IMG/VR virus record: IMGVR_UViG_3300025099_000055
Coordinates: 1-38,675 of that record
Reading direction: 5' to 3' (one strand)
Origin: a virus
DNA: 38,675 nt
In this document: positions 25,992 to 31,871 of the stretch, one piece after another
Numbering within the stretch: position 1 is the stretch's first letter
Layout of the letters: every line of letters starts with the position of its first letter
Made by a program: the position numbers and the translations under genes
The notes under the pieces: model-generated
Seen by the model: the letters and a program-made list of their open reading frames with translations, nothing else
Told to the model about the DNA's origin: nothing
Database searches by the model: none

Positions 25992-26199
25992 ATTAAGAGC
26001 AAAAGATGGAGTGGTCGAGATAGTACCAAGTGACAATCAAATAAAAGTATTAAAAGAAACAGACGGTGTAAAAACAATTCAAGTAGAAACACCTTTTAAA
26101 AAAAAACGAAAACCAAGTTCAAGACCTAAAACAAGAGGTATGAAGGGTGTTAGAATTGCCAAAAGAGGTGGTGGTAGAGCTTATGGAAAAAATTCATAA
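25984..26199 (+). CDS. Small very basic protein (71 aa)
   Basis: Begins MAKLRAKDGVVEIVPSDNQI, with a short beta start, then a Lys/Arg/Pro-rich tail (FKKKRKPSSRPKTRG, then RIAKRGGGRAYGKNS). The net charge is strongly positive, so nucleic-acid binding or pairing with the Glu-rich product directly upstream is possible. It overlaps that gene by 8 bp and the next by one base. Confidence 0.65.
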   Translation: MAKLRAKDGVVEIVPSDNQIKVLKETDGVKTIQVETPFKKKRKPSSRPKTRGMKGVRIAKRGGGRAYGKNS

Positions 26200-26516
26200 T
26201 GAAAAATCTTAAGGACCAATTAGCAGGAATAGCAGCTTTAATTGCAGCAGTGGTTGCTATAGGTGGTGGCTTTGCTACATATGGTAAACTTACAGAAAAA
26301 ATTAATGTATTAGAGAGCAAATCATCTGCAGATTATTCTGCACAAATAGCAGTGCTAGAAGAAAAAGTAGCAGCATTACAAAACGCTGATACAAGTCACG
26401 AACATGACAACGAACACGGTCATACTAAAATACTAGTTAATGAAAAACAAATAGAATTATTACAAGTTCAAATTGAAGAAATAAAAGTATCTACTTCAAA
26501 TCCACTAGCAAATTAA
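26199..26516 (+). CDS. One-TM coiled-coil membrane protein (105 aa)
   Basis: The N-terminal hydrophobic helix LAGIAALIAAVVAIGGGFATYG (residues 8-29) is followed by a coiled coil (KINVLESKSSADYSAQIAVLEEKVAALQ), a His/Glu patch (HEHDNEHGH) and a second helix. The layout resembles inner-membrane spanins or phage anchor proteins. It lies a few genes ahead of the endolysin, fitting a lysis cassette, but the assignment is inference. The His-rich patch could bind metal. Confidence 0.65.
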   Translation: MKNLKDQLAGIAALIAAVVAIGGGFATYGKLTEKINVLESKSSADYSAQIAVLEEKVAALQNADTSHEHDNEHGHTKILVNEKQIELLQVQIEEIKVSTSNPLAN

Positions 26517-26517
26517 A

Positions 26518-26910
26518 ATGGCATTAAAAATATCAGAAGAAGCAGCTGTACAAATGCCTATGAAAACGGTAGCCAGCTTAATTACGCTGGTTGCAATTGG
26601 CACGTGGGCTTACTTCGGTATTATTGAAACTCTTAATAAACATACAACAACTTTAGAATTAATGTCAAAAGACTTAGAACAAAACTCAGAGTTTAGAATC
26701 AAATACCCGCGTGGAGAATTAGGTCAGTCTTCCGGGGAGGCGGAACTTTTCATGTTGGTGGAGCATATGGCGGGGTTGATTGAGTCTATGGATGAAGAAC
26801 TTAAAGGTATGAGAAATAATAAAATTAATATAGATTTTTTAAAAGAACAAGTTTCAAAACTACAAGAAGATGTAGAGAAATTAATTAGAAACGGCAATGG
26901 AGCACATTAA
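26518..26910 (+). CDS. One-TM coiled-coil membrane protein (130 aa)
   Basis: One membrane helix, VASLITLVAIGTWAYFGIIETL (about residues 18-39), is followed by a helical domain containing KYPRGELGQSSGEAELFMLVEHMAGLIESMDEEL and a C-terminal coiled coil. Topology parallels the previous gene, suggesting partners in a membrane complex, possibly the holin/spanin function of the lysis cassette. The part around 26705-26775 has notably higher G+C. A 1-bp gap separates it from its upstream neighbour and it abuts the next gene. Confidence 0.65.
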   Translation: MALKISEEAAVQMPMKTVASLITLVAIGTWAYFGIIETLNKHTTTLELMSKDLEQNSEFRIKYPRGELGQSSGEAELFMLVEHMAGLIESMDEELKGMRNNKINIDFLKEQVSKLQEDVEKLIRNGNGAH

Positions 26911-27126
26911 ATGATAGAAATGGTATTTGCACTTTTACTTCTACAGGACCATAAAATTATAGAACATCGTTACCACGAGACGTTATCAAAATGTCTTAAG
27001 GCCAAGCGTTACGCTATGAAGGACAAGAGTAATAAAGATAGAGTGGTATATAAATGTATTCAATCTAAGGCAAACATAGAAATTTACATGGGTGAGAAAA
27101 AAATATTATCTTTAATATTAGAATAG
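26911..27126 (+). CDS. Small protein with hydrophobic N-terminus (71 aa)
   Basis: MIEMVFALLLLQDHKIIEHR is a short hydrophobic start that may act as signal or anchor. The rest is basic with two Cys (LSKCLKAKRYAMKD and VYKCIQSKANIEIY), possibly a disulphide pair if exported. It lies immediately before the endolysin with a 10-bp gap, so a lysis-related role is possible. No family recognised. Confidence 0.6.
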   Translation: MIEMVFALLLLQDHKIIEHRYHETLSKCLKAKRYAMKDKSNKDRVVYKCIQSKANIEIYMGEKKILSLILE

Positions 27127-27136
27127 GAGAAAAATT

Positions 27137-27622
27137 ATGCAATTAAGTAAACATTTTAAATTAGAAGAGATGACTAAGAGTATGACTGCTACCCGTAAGG
27201 GCATTGATAACTCACCAGGAGCAGGTGATATTAAAAATTTAGAGAACGTATGCTATGAAATACTAGAACCTGTTCGAGCGCATTTTGAAAAGCCAATAAC
27301 TATTACATCAGGGTACCGTTCAGAAGCGCTTTGTGAAGCGATCGGCAGCAAAAAGACGTCGCAGCACGCCCGTGGGCAGGCCGTTGACTTCGAAATTGCA
27401 GGTGTACCAAACATTAAAACAGCTTACTGGATTTCTAATAACGTAGATTTCGATCAATTGATCCTCGAGTTCTACAAAAAAGACGACCCCGCGGGTGGCT
27501 GGGTACACGTGTCGTACAATGAAAAGGGTGCGAACAGAAAACAAGTTTTAACTTATGACGGAAAAAGCTACGAGAACGGATTACCTGAGATGAAATGGTC
27601 AGGAGGAAAAGTAATTGGATAA
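27137..27622 (+). CDS. M15-type peptidase endolysin (peptidoglycan L-Ala-D-Glu/D-Ala-D-Ala type)
   Basis: 161 residues covering the M15A fold: SKHFKLEEMTKS at the start, then ITSGYRSEAL, the zinc motif SQHARGQAVDF (H77, D84) and the second His in GGWVHVSY (H124), with a candidate acidic catalytic residue at E111 (LILEFY). It cleaves peptide bonds in cell-wall stems. No signal peptide is present, so it needs a holin or equivalent from the small membrane genes just upstream. AGGAG lies close before the ATG. Bases 27310-27510 show a marked G+C and codon-use shift, suggesting a recombined patch. Confidence 0.9.
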   Translation: MQLSKHFKLEEMTKSMTATRKGIDNSPGAGDIKNLENVCYEILEPVRAHFEKPITITSGYRSEALCEAIGSKKTSQHARGQAVDFEIAGVPNIKTAYWISNNVDFDQLILEFYKKDDPAGGWVHVSYNEKGANRKQVLTYDGKSYENGLPEMKWSGGKVIG

Positions 27623-27839
27623 TTTTTTTAAAAATAAATTTAAATTTAAACCAGAAATAATAAATGGCACTTGTCCTACGTGTGCAGAGGAAACTTTATT
27701 GGTTTCTTTAACACAAGAATTTTACAGGTGCATGACGTGCGGCACGGATTTAGAACAAAAAGTAAATGGCGTAATAAAATACATTCCAACAATGACATTA
27801 AAAGATGGGGAAAAAGAAACCACTATTCGGGGTAAGTAA
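27615..27839 (+). CDS. Zinc-ribbon protein with TTG start (74 aa)
   Basis: The frame starts with TTG at 27615, because AGGAGG (27601-27606) is eight bases upstream and the only internal Met is within the second Cys knuckle. CPTC (about 20-23) and CMTC (about 39-42) form a four-Cys zinc ribbon, then a short charged beta part. It overlaps the endolysin gene by eight bases. Small zinc ribbons of this kind can bind DNA, RNA polymerase or protein; no specific role can be assigned. Confidence 0.7.
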   Translation: MDNFFKNKFKFKPEIINGTCPTCAEETLLVSLTQEFYRCMTCGTDLEQKVNGVIKYIPTMTLKDGEKETTIRGK

Positions 27840-27930
27840 TTACAAAAAACAAAAGCCTAGAAAAAGACCTGGTAGGCATAAAAAAAGCCCTAATAAACAT
27901 GAGAAAAGAATGGGTAAATATAGGCGTTGA
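27805..27930 (+). CDS. Small Lys/Arg-rich protein (41 aa)
   Basis: Begins MGKKKPLFGVSNYKKQKPRK and continues RPGRHKKSPNKHEKRMGKYRR. It overlaps the zinc-ribbon gene by 35 bp in another frame. More than half of the residues are basic, with a KRPGRHKK motif like small basic proteins seen in other marine phages (from memory). It probably binds DNA or RNA. Its TGA stop lies inside the -35 box of the promoter that follows, so it marks the end of one transcription unit. Confidence 0.55.
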   Translation: MGKKKPLFGVSNYKKQKPRKRPGRHKKSPNKHEKRMGKYRR

Positions 27931-27956
27931 CAAACGTGATATAATATCCTATATTG
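27927..27956 (+). promoter_or_regulatory. Sigma70-type promoter with operator-like TAATATCCTATATTG
   Basis: TTGACA (27927-27932), a 17-base spacer and TATATT (27950-27955) form a near-consensus promoter for the small-gene run starting at 28019. The sequence ATAATATCCTATATTG (27941-27956) covers the spacer end and -10 box; close copies occur at other promoters of this window. The predicted start near 27962 would place GGTTC-8-GAACC (27961-27978), a 5-bp hairpin, at the very 5' end of the mRNA. Confidence 0.75.
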
Positions 27957-28018
27957 ATTTGGTTCCTGGGTATGAACCTTATAATAACTGCCCATAAACA
28001 AATAGAAAGAAGGAAACA

Positions 28019-28339
28019 ATGAAAAAACTAACAAAAAAACAAACTAAAAAAATCAAGGATCAAATAATAATTGATTTTATTGATAGACACATGAGTAAGT
28101 TTGATAAACTAATGAATAATGCAACTAAAGAACTTGAAACAATAAGAAGAACCACTAGCATTGGATGTAGTGTTCATGCACTATCTTCGCAGATAGTAAA
28201 ACATATTGCAACTAATATGGCTGACTACTATGGCACTACTGAAAAGGTAAAAGATACTTTTCAAACTGCTTTAGAAGAAGAAGCAAACCATAGATATATT
28301 CATGCTAAAATGGATAAAGAGGAAGCGCAGTTAAACTAA
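28019..28339 (+). CDS. Unknown helical protein (106 aa)
   Basis: First gene behind the 27.95-kb promoter, with GAAGGAA before its ATG. A Lys-rich start (MKKLTKKQTKKIKDQIIIDF) leads into helices: HMSKFDKLMNNATKELETIRRT, then CSVHALSSQIVKHIATNMADYYG and ALEEEANHRYIHAKMDKEEA. No domain is recognised. Position in a run of short genes under a phage-regulated promoter suggests an early accessory or host-interaction function. It joins the next gene by TAATG. Confidence 0.65.
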   Translation: MKKLTKKQTKKIKDQIIIDFIDRHMSKFDKLMNNATKELETIRRTTSIGCSVHALSSQIVKHIATNMADYYGTTEKVKDTFQTALEEEANHRYIHAKMDKEEAQLN

Positions 28340-28638
28340 TGGCTCATAAACTAGATTGTACTGAAAAAGCGTACGAGATAATGATGAAGCATACGACTTG
28401 GAGAAAACCTAAGCGTATGACTCCAAAGCGTCAAAAAGCAATTGATGAGTCATGGCCTAGATGGAAGATATATAGAGATGCTTTAAAAAAAGCAGGTCTA
28501 TATGGTGGTATGGCGTGGTCAGCTGAACGTAAATATCCTAAAGTTGATATTGATACTAAGGAAAAATTTACTGAAAGTATGTTGACACAACACTGTATCA
28601 GTCATCAATTTATTCTTGATATAGAAAGGATCACATGA
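28339..28638 (+). CDS. Unknown basic protein (99 aa)
   Basis: Begins MAHKLDCTEKAYEIMMKHTT and has a basic Pro/Lys section (WRKPKRMTPKRQKAIDESWPRWKIYRDAL), then GLYGGMAWSAERKYPKVD and a helical end. Overall it is basic with several Trp, which would suit nucleic-acid binding, but no fold is recognised. It is coupled to both neighbours (TAATG upstream, ATGA downstream). Confidence 0.65.
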   Translation: MAHKLDCTEKAYEIMMKHTTWRKPKRMTPKRQKAIDESWPRWKIYRDALKKAGLYGGMAWSAERKYPKVDIDTKEKFTESMLTQHCISHQFILDIERIT

Positions 28639-28757
28639 AAAAGAAAAAACAAAAGTATTGGCAGAGTAAAGCTTTTAAAAAGAAACAGGCTGATATGATT
28701 AAATTTCTTACAAAAGAGTTAACTAAAAAAGGTTATTCTGTGAAAGGAGCTAACTAA
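28635..28757 (+). CDS. Small basic protein (40 aa)
   Basis: Product MKKKKQKYWQSKAFKKKQAD followed by a helix MIKFLTKELTKKGYSVKGAN. ATGA overlap with the gene before it and TAATG with the gene after it. AAAGGATCAC precedes the ATG. Function unknown; coding status is supported by strict coupling in the run. Confidence 0.6.
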   Translation: MKKKKQKYWQSKAFKKKQADMIKFLTKELTKKGYSVKGAN

Positions 28758-28912
28758 TGGATAAAATAAATAAAATGATTGAAAAGACTGATATCTACAG
28801 CAGGCTAATAGAAATATCAGATATGAAAATTCATCTTTTAAAAAAAGAATCAGAGTTAAAAGATAAATTAGAAAAACTGAAAGCTGAAGAAAATGAAAAC
28901 AGTAACGCTTAA
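28757..28912 (+). CDS. Small coiled-coil protein (51 aa)
   Basis: Starts MDKINKMIEKTDIYSRLIEI and continues with heptad-like Leu/Ile spacing (MKIHLLKKESELKDKLEKLKAE). AAAGGAG lies close upstream of its ATG inside the previous gene. The protein is likely a short dimeric coiled coil. It overlaps the next gene by 20 bp. No function can be assigned. Confidence 0.6.
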   Translation: MDKINKMIEKTDIYSRLIEISDMKIHLLKKESELKDKLEKLKAEENENSNA

Positions 28913-29093
28913 CGTAAAAGGTATATCTCAAGGTCAATGGTCTAGCTTTTTATTAGAGTTAAATCTAATGAAGAAAGCATGGCGACCATATGGCGTTGAG
29001 GTAGACTTAAAAGCACATAGTATAAAACGTATAATTGCACAAGGAACAAGTAATGGAGAGTCAACTAAAAAAAATAGACGAAGCCGCAAATAA
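28893..29093 (+). CDS. Unknown small protein (66 aa)
   Basis: MKTVTLNVKGISQGQWSSFL continues into a helix (LLELNLMKKAWRPYGVEVDLKA) and a basic tail. The beta-helix-beta start, TVTLNVKGISQGQWSSFLLELN, reads as a compact folded domain. A GAAGAAAATGAAA sequence precedes the ATG. It overlaps both neighbours, by 20 bp upstream and 41 bp downstream. I recognise no named family. Confidence 0.6.
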   Translation: MKTVTLNVKGISQGQWSSFLLELNLMKKAWRPYGVEVDLKAHSIKRIIAQGTSNGESTKKNRRSRK

Positions 29094-29265
29094 TTGGAAC
29101 AGAACTAAAGATACGTATTACAAAGAACTGTGGTATAAATTAATAGAGGAGTTTGCAAATGGATCTAATAATATTGAACGACGGGTTATACCAATTAATG
29201 CCTGTCACAAAAGAAATAATGGAGGGTATAAAATTAATAGATCAAGTTGGCTTAACCTGCTTTGA
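29053..29265 (+). CDS. Unknown small protein (70 aa), overlapped by the next gene
   Basis: ATG 29053 (MESQLKKIDEAANNWNRTKD) has AAGGAA nine bases upstream. The first half, WNRTKDTYYKELWYKLIEEFANGS, looks like a genuine helical module. The second half shares 107 bases with the next gene in another frame and is less protein-like, so the tail may be only a read-on of the overlap. An in-frame ATG at 29035 is less likely. Function unknown. Confidence 0.5.
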   Translation: MESQLKKIDEAANNWNRTKDTYYKELWYKLIEEFANGSNNIERRVIPINACHKRNNGGYKINRSSWLNLL

Positions 29266-29371
29266 TCTTTGTGACATATTAAGATTAAAATTAACCGGCT
29301 ACGCTAACACTTTAAACTTATATATCATGAACGATGGTAGTGGTAGTATGGTTGGGTGTATGTGCCGTTAA
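29159..29371 (+). CDS. Unknown small protein (70 aa)
   Basis: GAGGAG lies eight bases before ATG 29159, a strong ribosome site, so this start is preferred over the ATG-lacking extension to 29153. The product MDLIILNDGLYQLMPVTKEI continues with GLTCFDLCDILRLKLTGYAN and NDGSGSMVGCMCR, an aliphatic fold with four Cys near the end. It overlaps the previous ORF extensively and the convergent gene by 4 bp. No known family. Confidence 0.55.
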   Translation: MDLIILNDGLYQLMPVTKEIMEGIKLIDQVGLTCFDLCDILRLKLTGYANTLNLYIMNDGSGSMVGCMCR

Positions 29372-29586
29372 GTATCAGCGCTTTGTTCTTCAGCGCAAGC
29401 AAATCTTATAAAGATTTCATATTCATTAACATCTTTTCTACCTATTTCTTCTAATTTATTCATAGATTGTATGTAACCTGCGTTAAAACAATCATACATA
29501 TCGTCAAATTTTTCTGGCCATTGATGTGGGGGTAAACAATTACCCGCAACATAACTACAAATAAATAAAATTAATGTTATTTTCAT
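29368..29586 (-). CDS. Small exported protein with signal peptide (72 aa)
   Basis: The product MKITLILFICSYVAGNCLPP starts with a short signal sequence; the Cys at 17 might be a lipid-attachment site, though the AGN before it is not a standard lipobox. The mature part has DMYDCFNAGYIQSMNKLEEIGR and IFIRFACAEEQ, giving three further or equal-spaced Cys for possible disulphides. Similar short exported proteins seem common in marine phages. It is the sole minus-strand gene between 15.6 and 33.4 kb and diverges from the RHH regulator, hinting at shared control. Confidence 0.65.
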   Translation of the reverse strand: MKITLILFICSYVAGNCLPPHQWPEKFDDMYDCFNAGYIQSMNKLEEIGRKDVNEYEIFIRFACAEEQSADT

Positions 29587-29587
29587 G

Positions 29588-29647
29588 TTGACTTATTAAG
29601 ATATTATCCTATATTGTGTGTTAACTATGAAAGGTAGGATATAATAT
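29588..29647 (+). promoter_or_regulatory. Promoter of the RHH gene with two operator-like sites
   Basis: TTGACT (29588-29593), 16 bases and TATATT (29610-29615) make a promoter reading to the RHH regulator. Operator-like ATTATCCTATATTG (29603-29616) overlaps the -10 box, and TAGGATATAATAT (29635-29647) lies in inverted orientation just before the ATG. Two facing copies in front of a regulator gene are typical for autoregulation. Confidence 0.7.
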
Positions 29648-29821
29648 ATGACAGACATAAGCAAATACAAAAATGTATCTTTGTCTAAAGACACGTATAC
29701 CAAAATAGATAAGTTAAGGCGCATCATACAACCCAATACTGTAATGAGTAGAAGTCAAACTATAAATATTTTAGTAAATGAAAAAGTAGAAAAGTTAAAT
29801 GGAAAGGGGAAAAATGTTTAA
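29648..29821 (+). CDS. Ribbon-helix-helix (Arc/CopG-type) regulator
   Basis: 57 residues. The strand NVSLSKDTYTKIDKLRRII followed by a turn and MSRSQTINILVNEKVEKL fits the ribbon-helix-helix fold: a short beta strand with polar alternating residues (V10-S11-L12-S13-K14), helix A, a tight turn and helix B with SRSQ at its start. RHH proteins are dimeric repressors that bind short inverted sites. Two candidate sites flank its own promoter, and similar ones stand at three other promoters of the window. It is the only clear DNA-binding regulator found here. Confidence 0.75.
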   Translation: MTDISKYKNVSLSKDTYTKIDKLRRIIQPNTVMSRSQTINILVNEKVEKLNGKGKNV

Positions 29822-29966
29822 AATATCACAAGAAGATAGACAAAAACTTTTAAATTATTTAAAGGGAAGACCTTATGAAGAAGTGTTTACATTAATAGCA
29901 CTTATCGTAGGATTAAAACCTCTTGAAAATGGTAAAAAGAAAGAAGAAGATAAGAAGGATAACTAA
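29814..29966 (+). CDS. Small helical protein after the RHH gene (50 aa)
   Basis: Product MFKISQEDRQKLLNYLKGRP and YEEVFTLIALIVGLKPLENG, ending in a Lys/Glu tail. AAGGGG precedes the ATG and the gene overlaps the RHH stop by 8 bp. The form KISQEDRQKLLNYLKGRPYEEV reads as a compact two-helix unit; it could be a partner of the regulator by co-expression. No family recognised. Confidence 0.6.
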   Translation: MFKISQEDRQKLLNYLKGRPYEEVFTLIALIVGLKPLENGKKKEEDKKDN

Positions 29967-30154
29967 TGAAAGATAAAATCTGTCCTAAGTGTAGAGGCAA
30001 TGGTTTTTTAAAGTTTACGGTTGAAGAGGGTCGCGTTCCTGTAGTTGTAAACTGTGATCTTTGTAACTCAGAAGGAGAAGTACATGATAAGGAGTTTGAT
30101 GAGTATTTTGATAATCATCCTTTGCTTAAGTCATTGCGCCAAGCCGGACTTTGA
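29966..30154 (+). CDS. DnaJ-type zinc-finger protein (62 aa)
   Basis: CPKCRGNGFLKF (residues 6-17) and CDLCNSEGEVHD (about 30-41) match the paired CxxCxGxG motifs of the DnaJ/HSP40 Cys-rich domain, with the second copy having SEG in place of GxG. It lacks a J domain. It likely coordinates one zinc ion and binds protein or peptide. TAATG overlap with the preceding gene. A second small ORF (30084-30200) begins within its 3' part in another frame. Confidence 0.75.
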   Translation: MKDKICPKCRGNGFLKFTVEEGRVPVVVNCDLCNSEGEVHDKEFDEYFDNHPLLKSLRQAGL

Positions 30155-30200
30155 TCCTACTACATCTGTATTAAAATGGGTTATAACTAATGAACGATAA
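30084..30200 (+). CDS. Overlapping small lipoprotein-like ORF (38 aa)
   Basis: The product MIRSLMSILIIILCLSHCAK is followed by PDFDPTTSVLKWVITNER. A perfect AAGGAG lies seven bases before ATG 30084, inside the zinc-finger gene. A basic start, a hydrophobic stretch and Cys at 18 form a lipoprotein-type signal, although His at -1 of the LSHC box is unusual. It extends 46 bp past the stop of its host gene and overlaps the following gene by 11 bp. Outer spanins and exclusion lipoproteins often have this size and nesting. Role is inferred only. Confidence 0.5.
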   Translation: MIRSLMSILIIILCLSHCAKPDFDPTTSVLKWVITNER

Positions 30201-30342
30201 AGAATCACATGATCTAGAAGAGATCATTAAGAAACAAAAGACAAGGATCGAGGAGCTAGAAAGAGATAGAGAAATATTAACTAAAGAAATAGATAGACTG
30301 TCAGAGTATGGTCAAAATTTAGAAAGGTTATTAAAACAATGA
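30190..30342 (+). CDS. Small coiled-coil protein (50 aa)
   Basis: Product MNDKESHDLEEIIKKQKTRI, then EELERDRE and TKEIDRLSEYGQNLERLL, an almost continuous heptad pattern over the full length. It ends with an ATGA overlap to the 2OG oxygenase gene. Likely a dimeric coiled coil; no specific partner can be named. Confidence 0.6.
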   Translation: MNDKESHDLEEIIKKQKTRIEELERDREILTKEIDRLSEYGQNLERLLKQ

Positions 30343-31022
30343 GTGAAAAGATACGTTTAGATTATCAAATGTTTAGGTGGGGGCCGTTATTGGTTAAGTT
30401 TAAGATACCAGATGATATGCGTAAGAAGTTCTTAGAAGAAGCTTATGCTAGTGATAAAGACTATGAAAAGAATTTAGCTGGTGTCATTACTAAAGAAGTA
30501 GGTTTTAGAGACATAGATATGTTTCAGCCGTTCTTTCATACCATCTTTGAAATGTATGCAGATGCACAGCTTAAATGGGCTCCAGAGGTAGGTGCTACAA
30601 GAGAAACGTTTAAGCAACAATATTTAATAGACTCTTTGTGGGCAAACTTTCAAGGACCTGGAGATTTTAACCCACCGCACGATCATGGTGGAACTTTGTC
30701 TTGGGTTATATTTTTAAAGATGCCTAAAGAATTAATAGAAGAAAATAAAAGATACAAAGGAAGATCGGCTGGTCCTGGTGGATTGACTTTTATATATGGT
30801 GAAGGACCAAGAAGTTACATCAGTCACCATTCTTTTGTACCAGAAGAAGGAGATATGTTTATATTTCCTGCAACATTAAAGCATTGGGTATTTCCGTTCA
30901 AGAGTGATTGCGTTAGGATATCTGTGTCTGGTAATGTTAGTGATTCTATTAAATGGAAAGATCTAAAAAAAGTAAAGGAGGTTAAGAAAGATGAACAAAA
31001 CGACAGTAAAAAGAGTGATTGA
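30339..31022 (+). CDS. 2-oxoglutarate/Fe(II)-dependent oxygenase-like protein (first copy)
   Basis: 227 residues. The double-stranded beta-helix metal site is seen as PPHDHGGTLSWVIFLK (H114, H116 with D115 between), then a strand GGLTFIYGEG, and EGDMFIFPATLKHWVFPF (H182), followed by CVRISVSGNV (R193, which would bind 2-oxoglutarate). This matches the putative 2OG-Fe(II) oxygenases common in marine phages. Substrate unknown: nucleic acid, protein or a small metabolite are possible. A second, diverged member is at 34357-35025. The next gene starts within its last 32 bases. Confidence 0.8.
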   Translation: MSEKIRLDYQMFRWGPLLVKFKIPDDMRKKFLEEAYASDKDYEKNLAGVITKEVGFRDIDMFQPFFHTIFEMYADAQLKWAPEVGATRETFKQQYLIDSLWANFQGPGDFNPPHDHGGTLSWVIFLKMPKELIEENKRYKGRSAGPGGLTFIYGEGPRSYISHHSFVPEEGDMFIFPATLKHWVFPFKSDCVRISVSGNVSDSIKWKDLKKVKEVKKDEQNDSKKSD

Positions 31023-31209
31023 TAGACAGTTCAATTTGATCATTGATGAAGAGAAAAAGTTGCGGAGAGTCTTGGACATGGAGACGAATGACGAGCATCC
31101 GGAGGCTTTGTTCAGTGGTTTGTATACAAAAGTTGAAAAACATTTGCATGCAATTGTAGATGCTCAGAATAAAATTGTTCTGTTGCAAAATATAATTGAT
31201 CCAGAATAA
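30991..31209 (+). CDS. Small helical protein (72 aa)
   Basis: The ATG at 30991 follows AAGGAGG (about 30975-30981), a full Shine-Dalgarno site, inside the oxygenase gene. The product MNKTTVKRVIDRQFNLIIDE is helical throughout with EEKKLRRVLDMETNDEHPEALFSGLY and KVEKHLHAIVDAQNKIVLLQNI. It overlaps the HNH gene start by one base. Function unknown. Confidence 0.7.
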   Translation: MNKTTVKRVIDRQFNLIIDEEKKLRRVLDMETNDEHPEALFSGLYTKVEKHLHAIVDAQNKIVLLQNIIDPE

Positions 31210-31772
31210 TGGACAAGAAGACTTGTAGTATTTGCAAAAAGTCTTTGTCTTTAGATAAGTTTTATTTAAGTCATAATGGTGCGTATAATTTCTGTTGCAC
31301 ACCATGTGATAGAAAACGAAAAGCGGTGTATAGGCTTGAAAACAAAGAGAAAATTGCACTTCAAGAACACAAGTACAAAAACACAGAAAGAGGCTATGTT
31401 ATGGAAGTAATTAACGGAATATTTTATAGACATAAGAAAAAAAATTCAAGATTAAAATGGGTTCCTGAATGCACCAAGCAACAGATTTATGAAGAGTTGA
31501 TGTTATACATACAAGACCATGGTCGTAACTGTGAGTATTGCAAAGAGCCTTGGACTTATGTTCGAGTGTTGGGAAAGAAGGGACGAGGCTTTAATGAAAG
31601 AGGACCGAAGATTGAAACAAATTTTTCAATCGATAGATTAGATTCTACTAAAACTTATACATTGGATAATTTGGTATTTTGTTGCGTTGGTTGTAACTTA
31701 CGTAAAAATCAAGTAAGATTATCTGATGTAGTTAACATTGTAAGAGTATGGACAAAAAGGAGGATACTATGA
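31209..31772 (+). CDS. HNH-type endonuclease with N-terminal zinc finger
   Basis: 187 residues. An N-terminal finger has CSICKKSLSLDKFYLS (C6, C9) with CCTPCDRK (C30, C33). The C-terminal HNH fold shows CEYCKEPW (C108, C111), FSIDRLDS (D142), YTLDNLVFCCVGCNLRKN (N154, C159, C162). The form SIDR plus YTxDN is the HNH variety in which Asp replaces the first His. It may resolve branched DNA, cut host DNA or act as a homing nuclease; adjacency to the RecB-like exonuclease supports a DNA processing role. It is not inserted within another gene. Confidence 0.8.
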   Translation: MDKKTCSICKKSLSLDKFYLSHNGAYNFCCTPCDRKRKAVYRLENKEKIALQEHKYKNTERGYVMEVINGIFYRHKKKNSRLKWVPECTKQQIYEELMLYIQDHGRNCEYCKEPWTYVRVLGKKGRGFNERGPKIETNFSIDRLDSTKTYTLDNLVFCCVGCNLRKNQVRLSDVVNIVRVWTKRRIL

Positions 31773-31870
31773 ATAAATGGAAGGATAAACTTTCTGTATG
31801 GTCGTTGCACTATAGAGAATATATTGTAGGGTTTGTCGCTGGTTTTATCATTGGCGCATTGATACTTTAG
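31769..31870 (+). CDS. Single-TM small membrane protein (33 aa)
   Basis: Product MNKWKDKLSVWSLHYREYIV followed by GFVAGFIIGALIL. AAGGAGG is seven bases before the ATG and the start overlaps the HNH stop (ATGA). The last 15 residues are one Gly-rich TM helix. Small holins or membrane regulators look like this, but location in a DNA-processing run makes the role open. Confidence 0.65.
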   Translation: MNKWKDKLSVWSLHYREYIVGFVAGFIIGALIL

Positions 31871-31871
31871 A

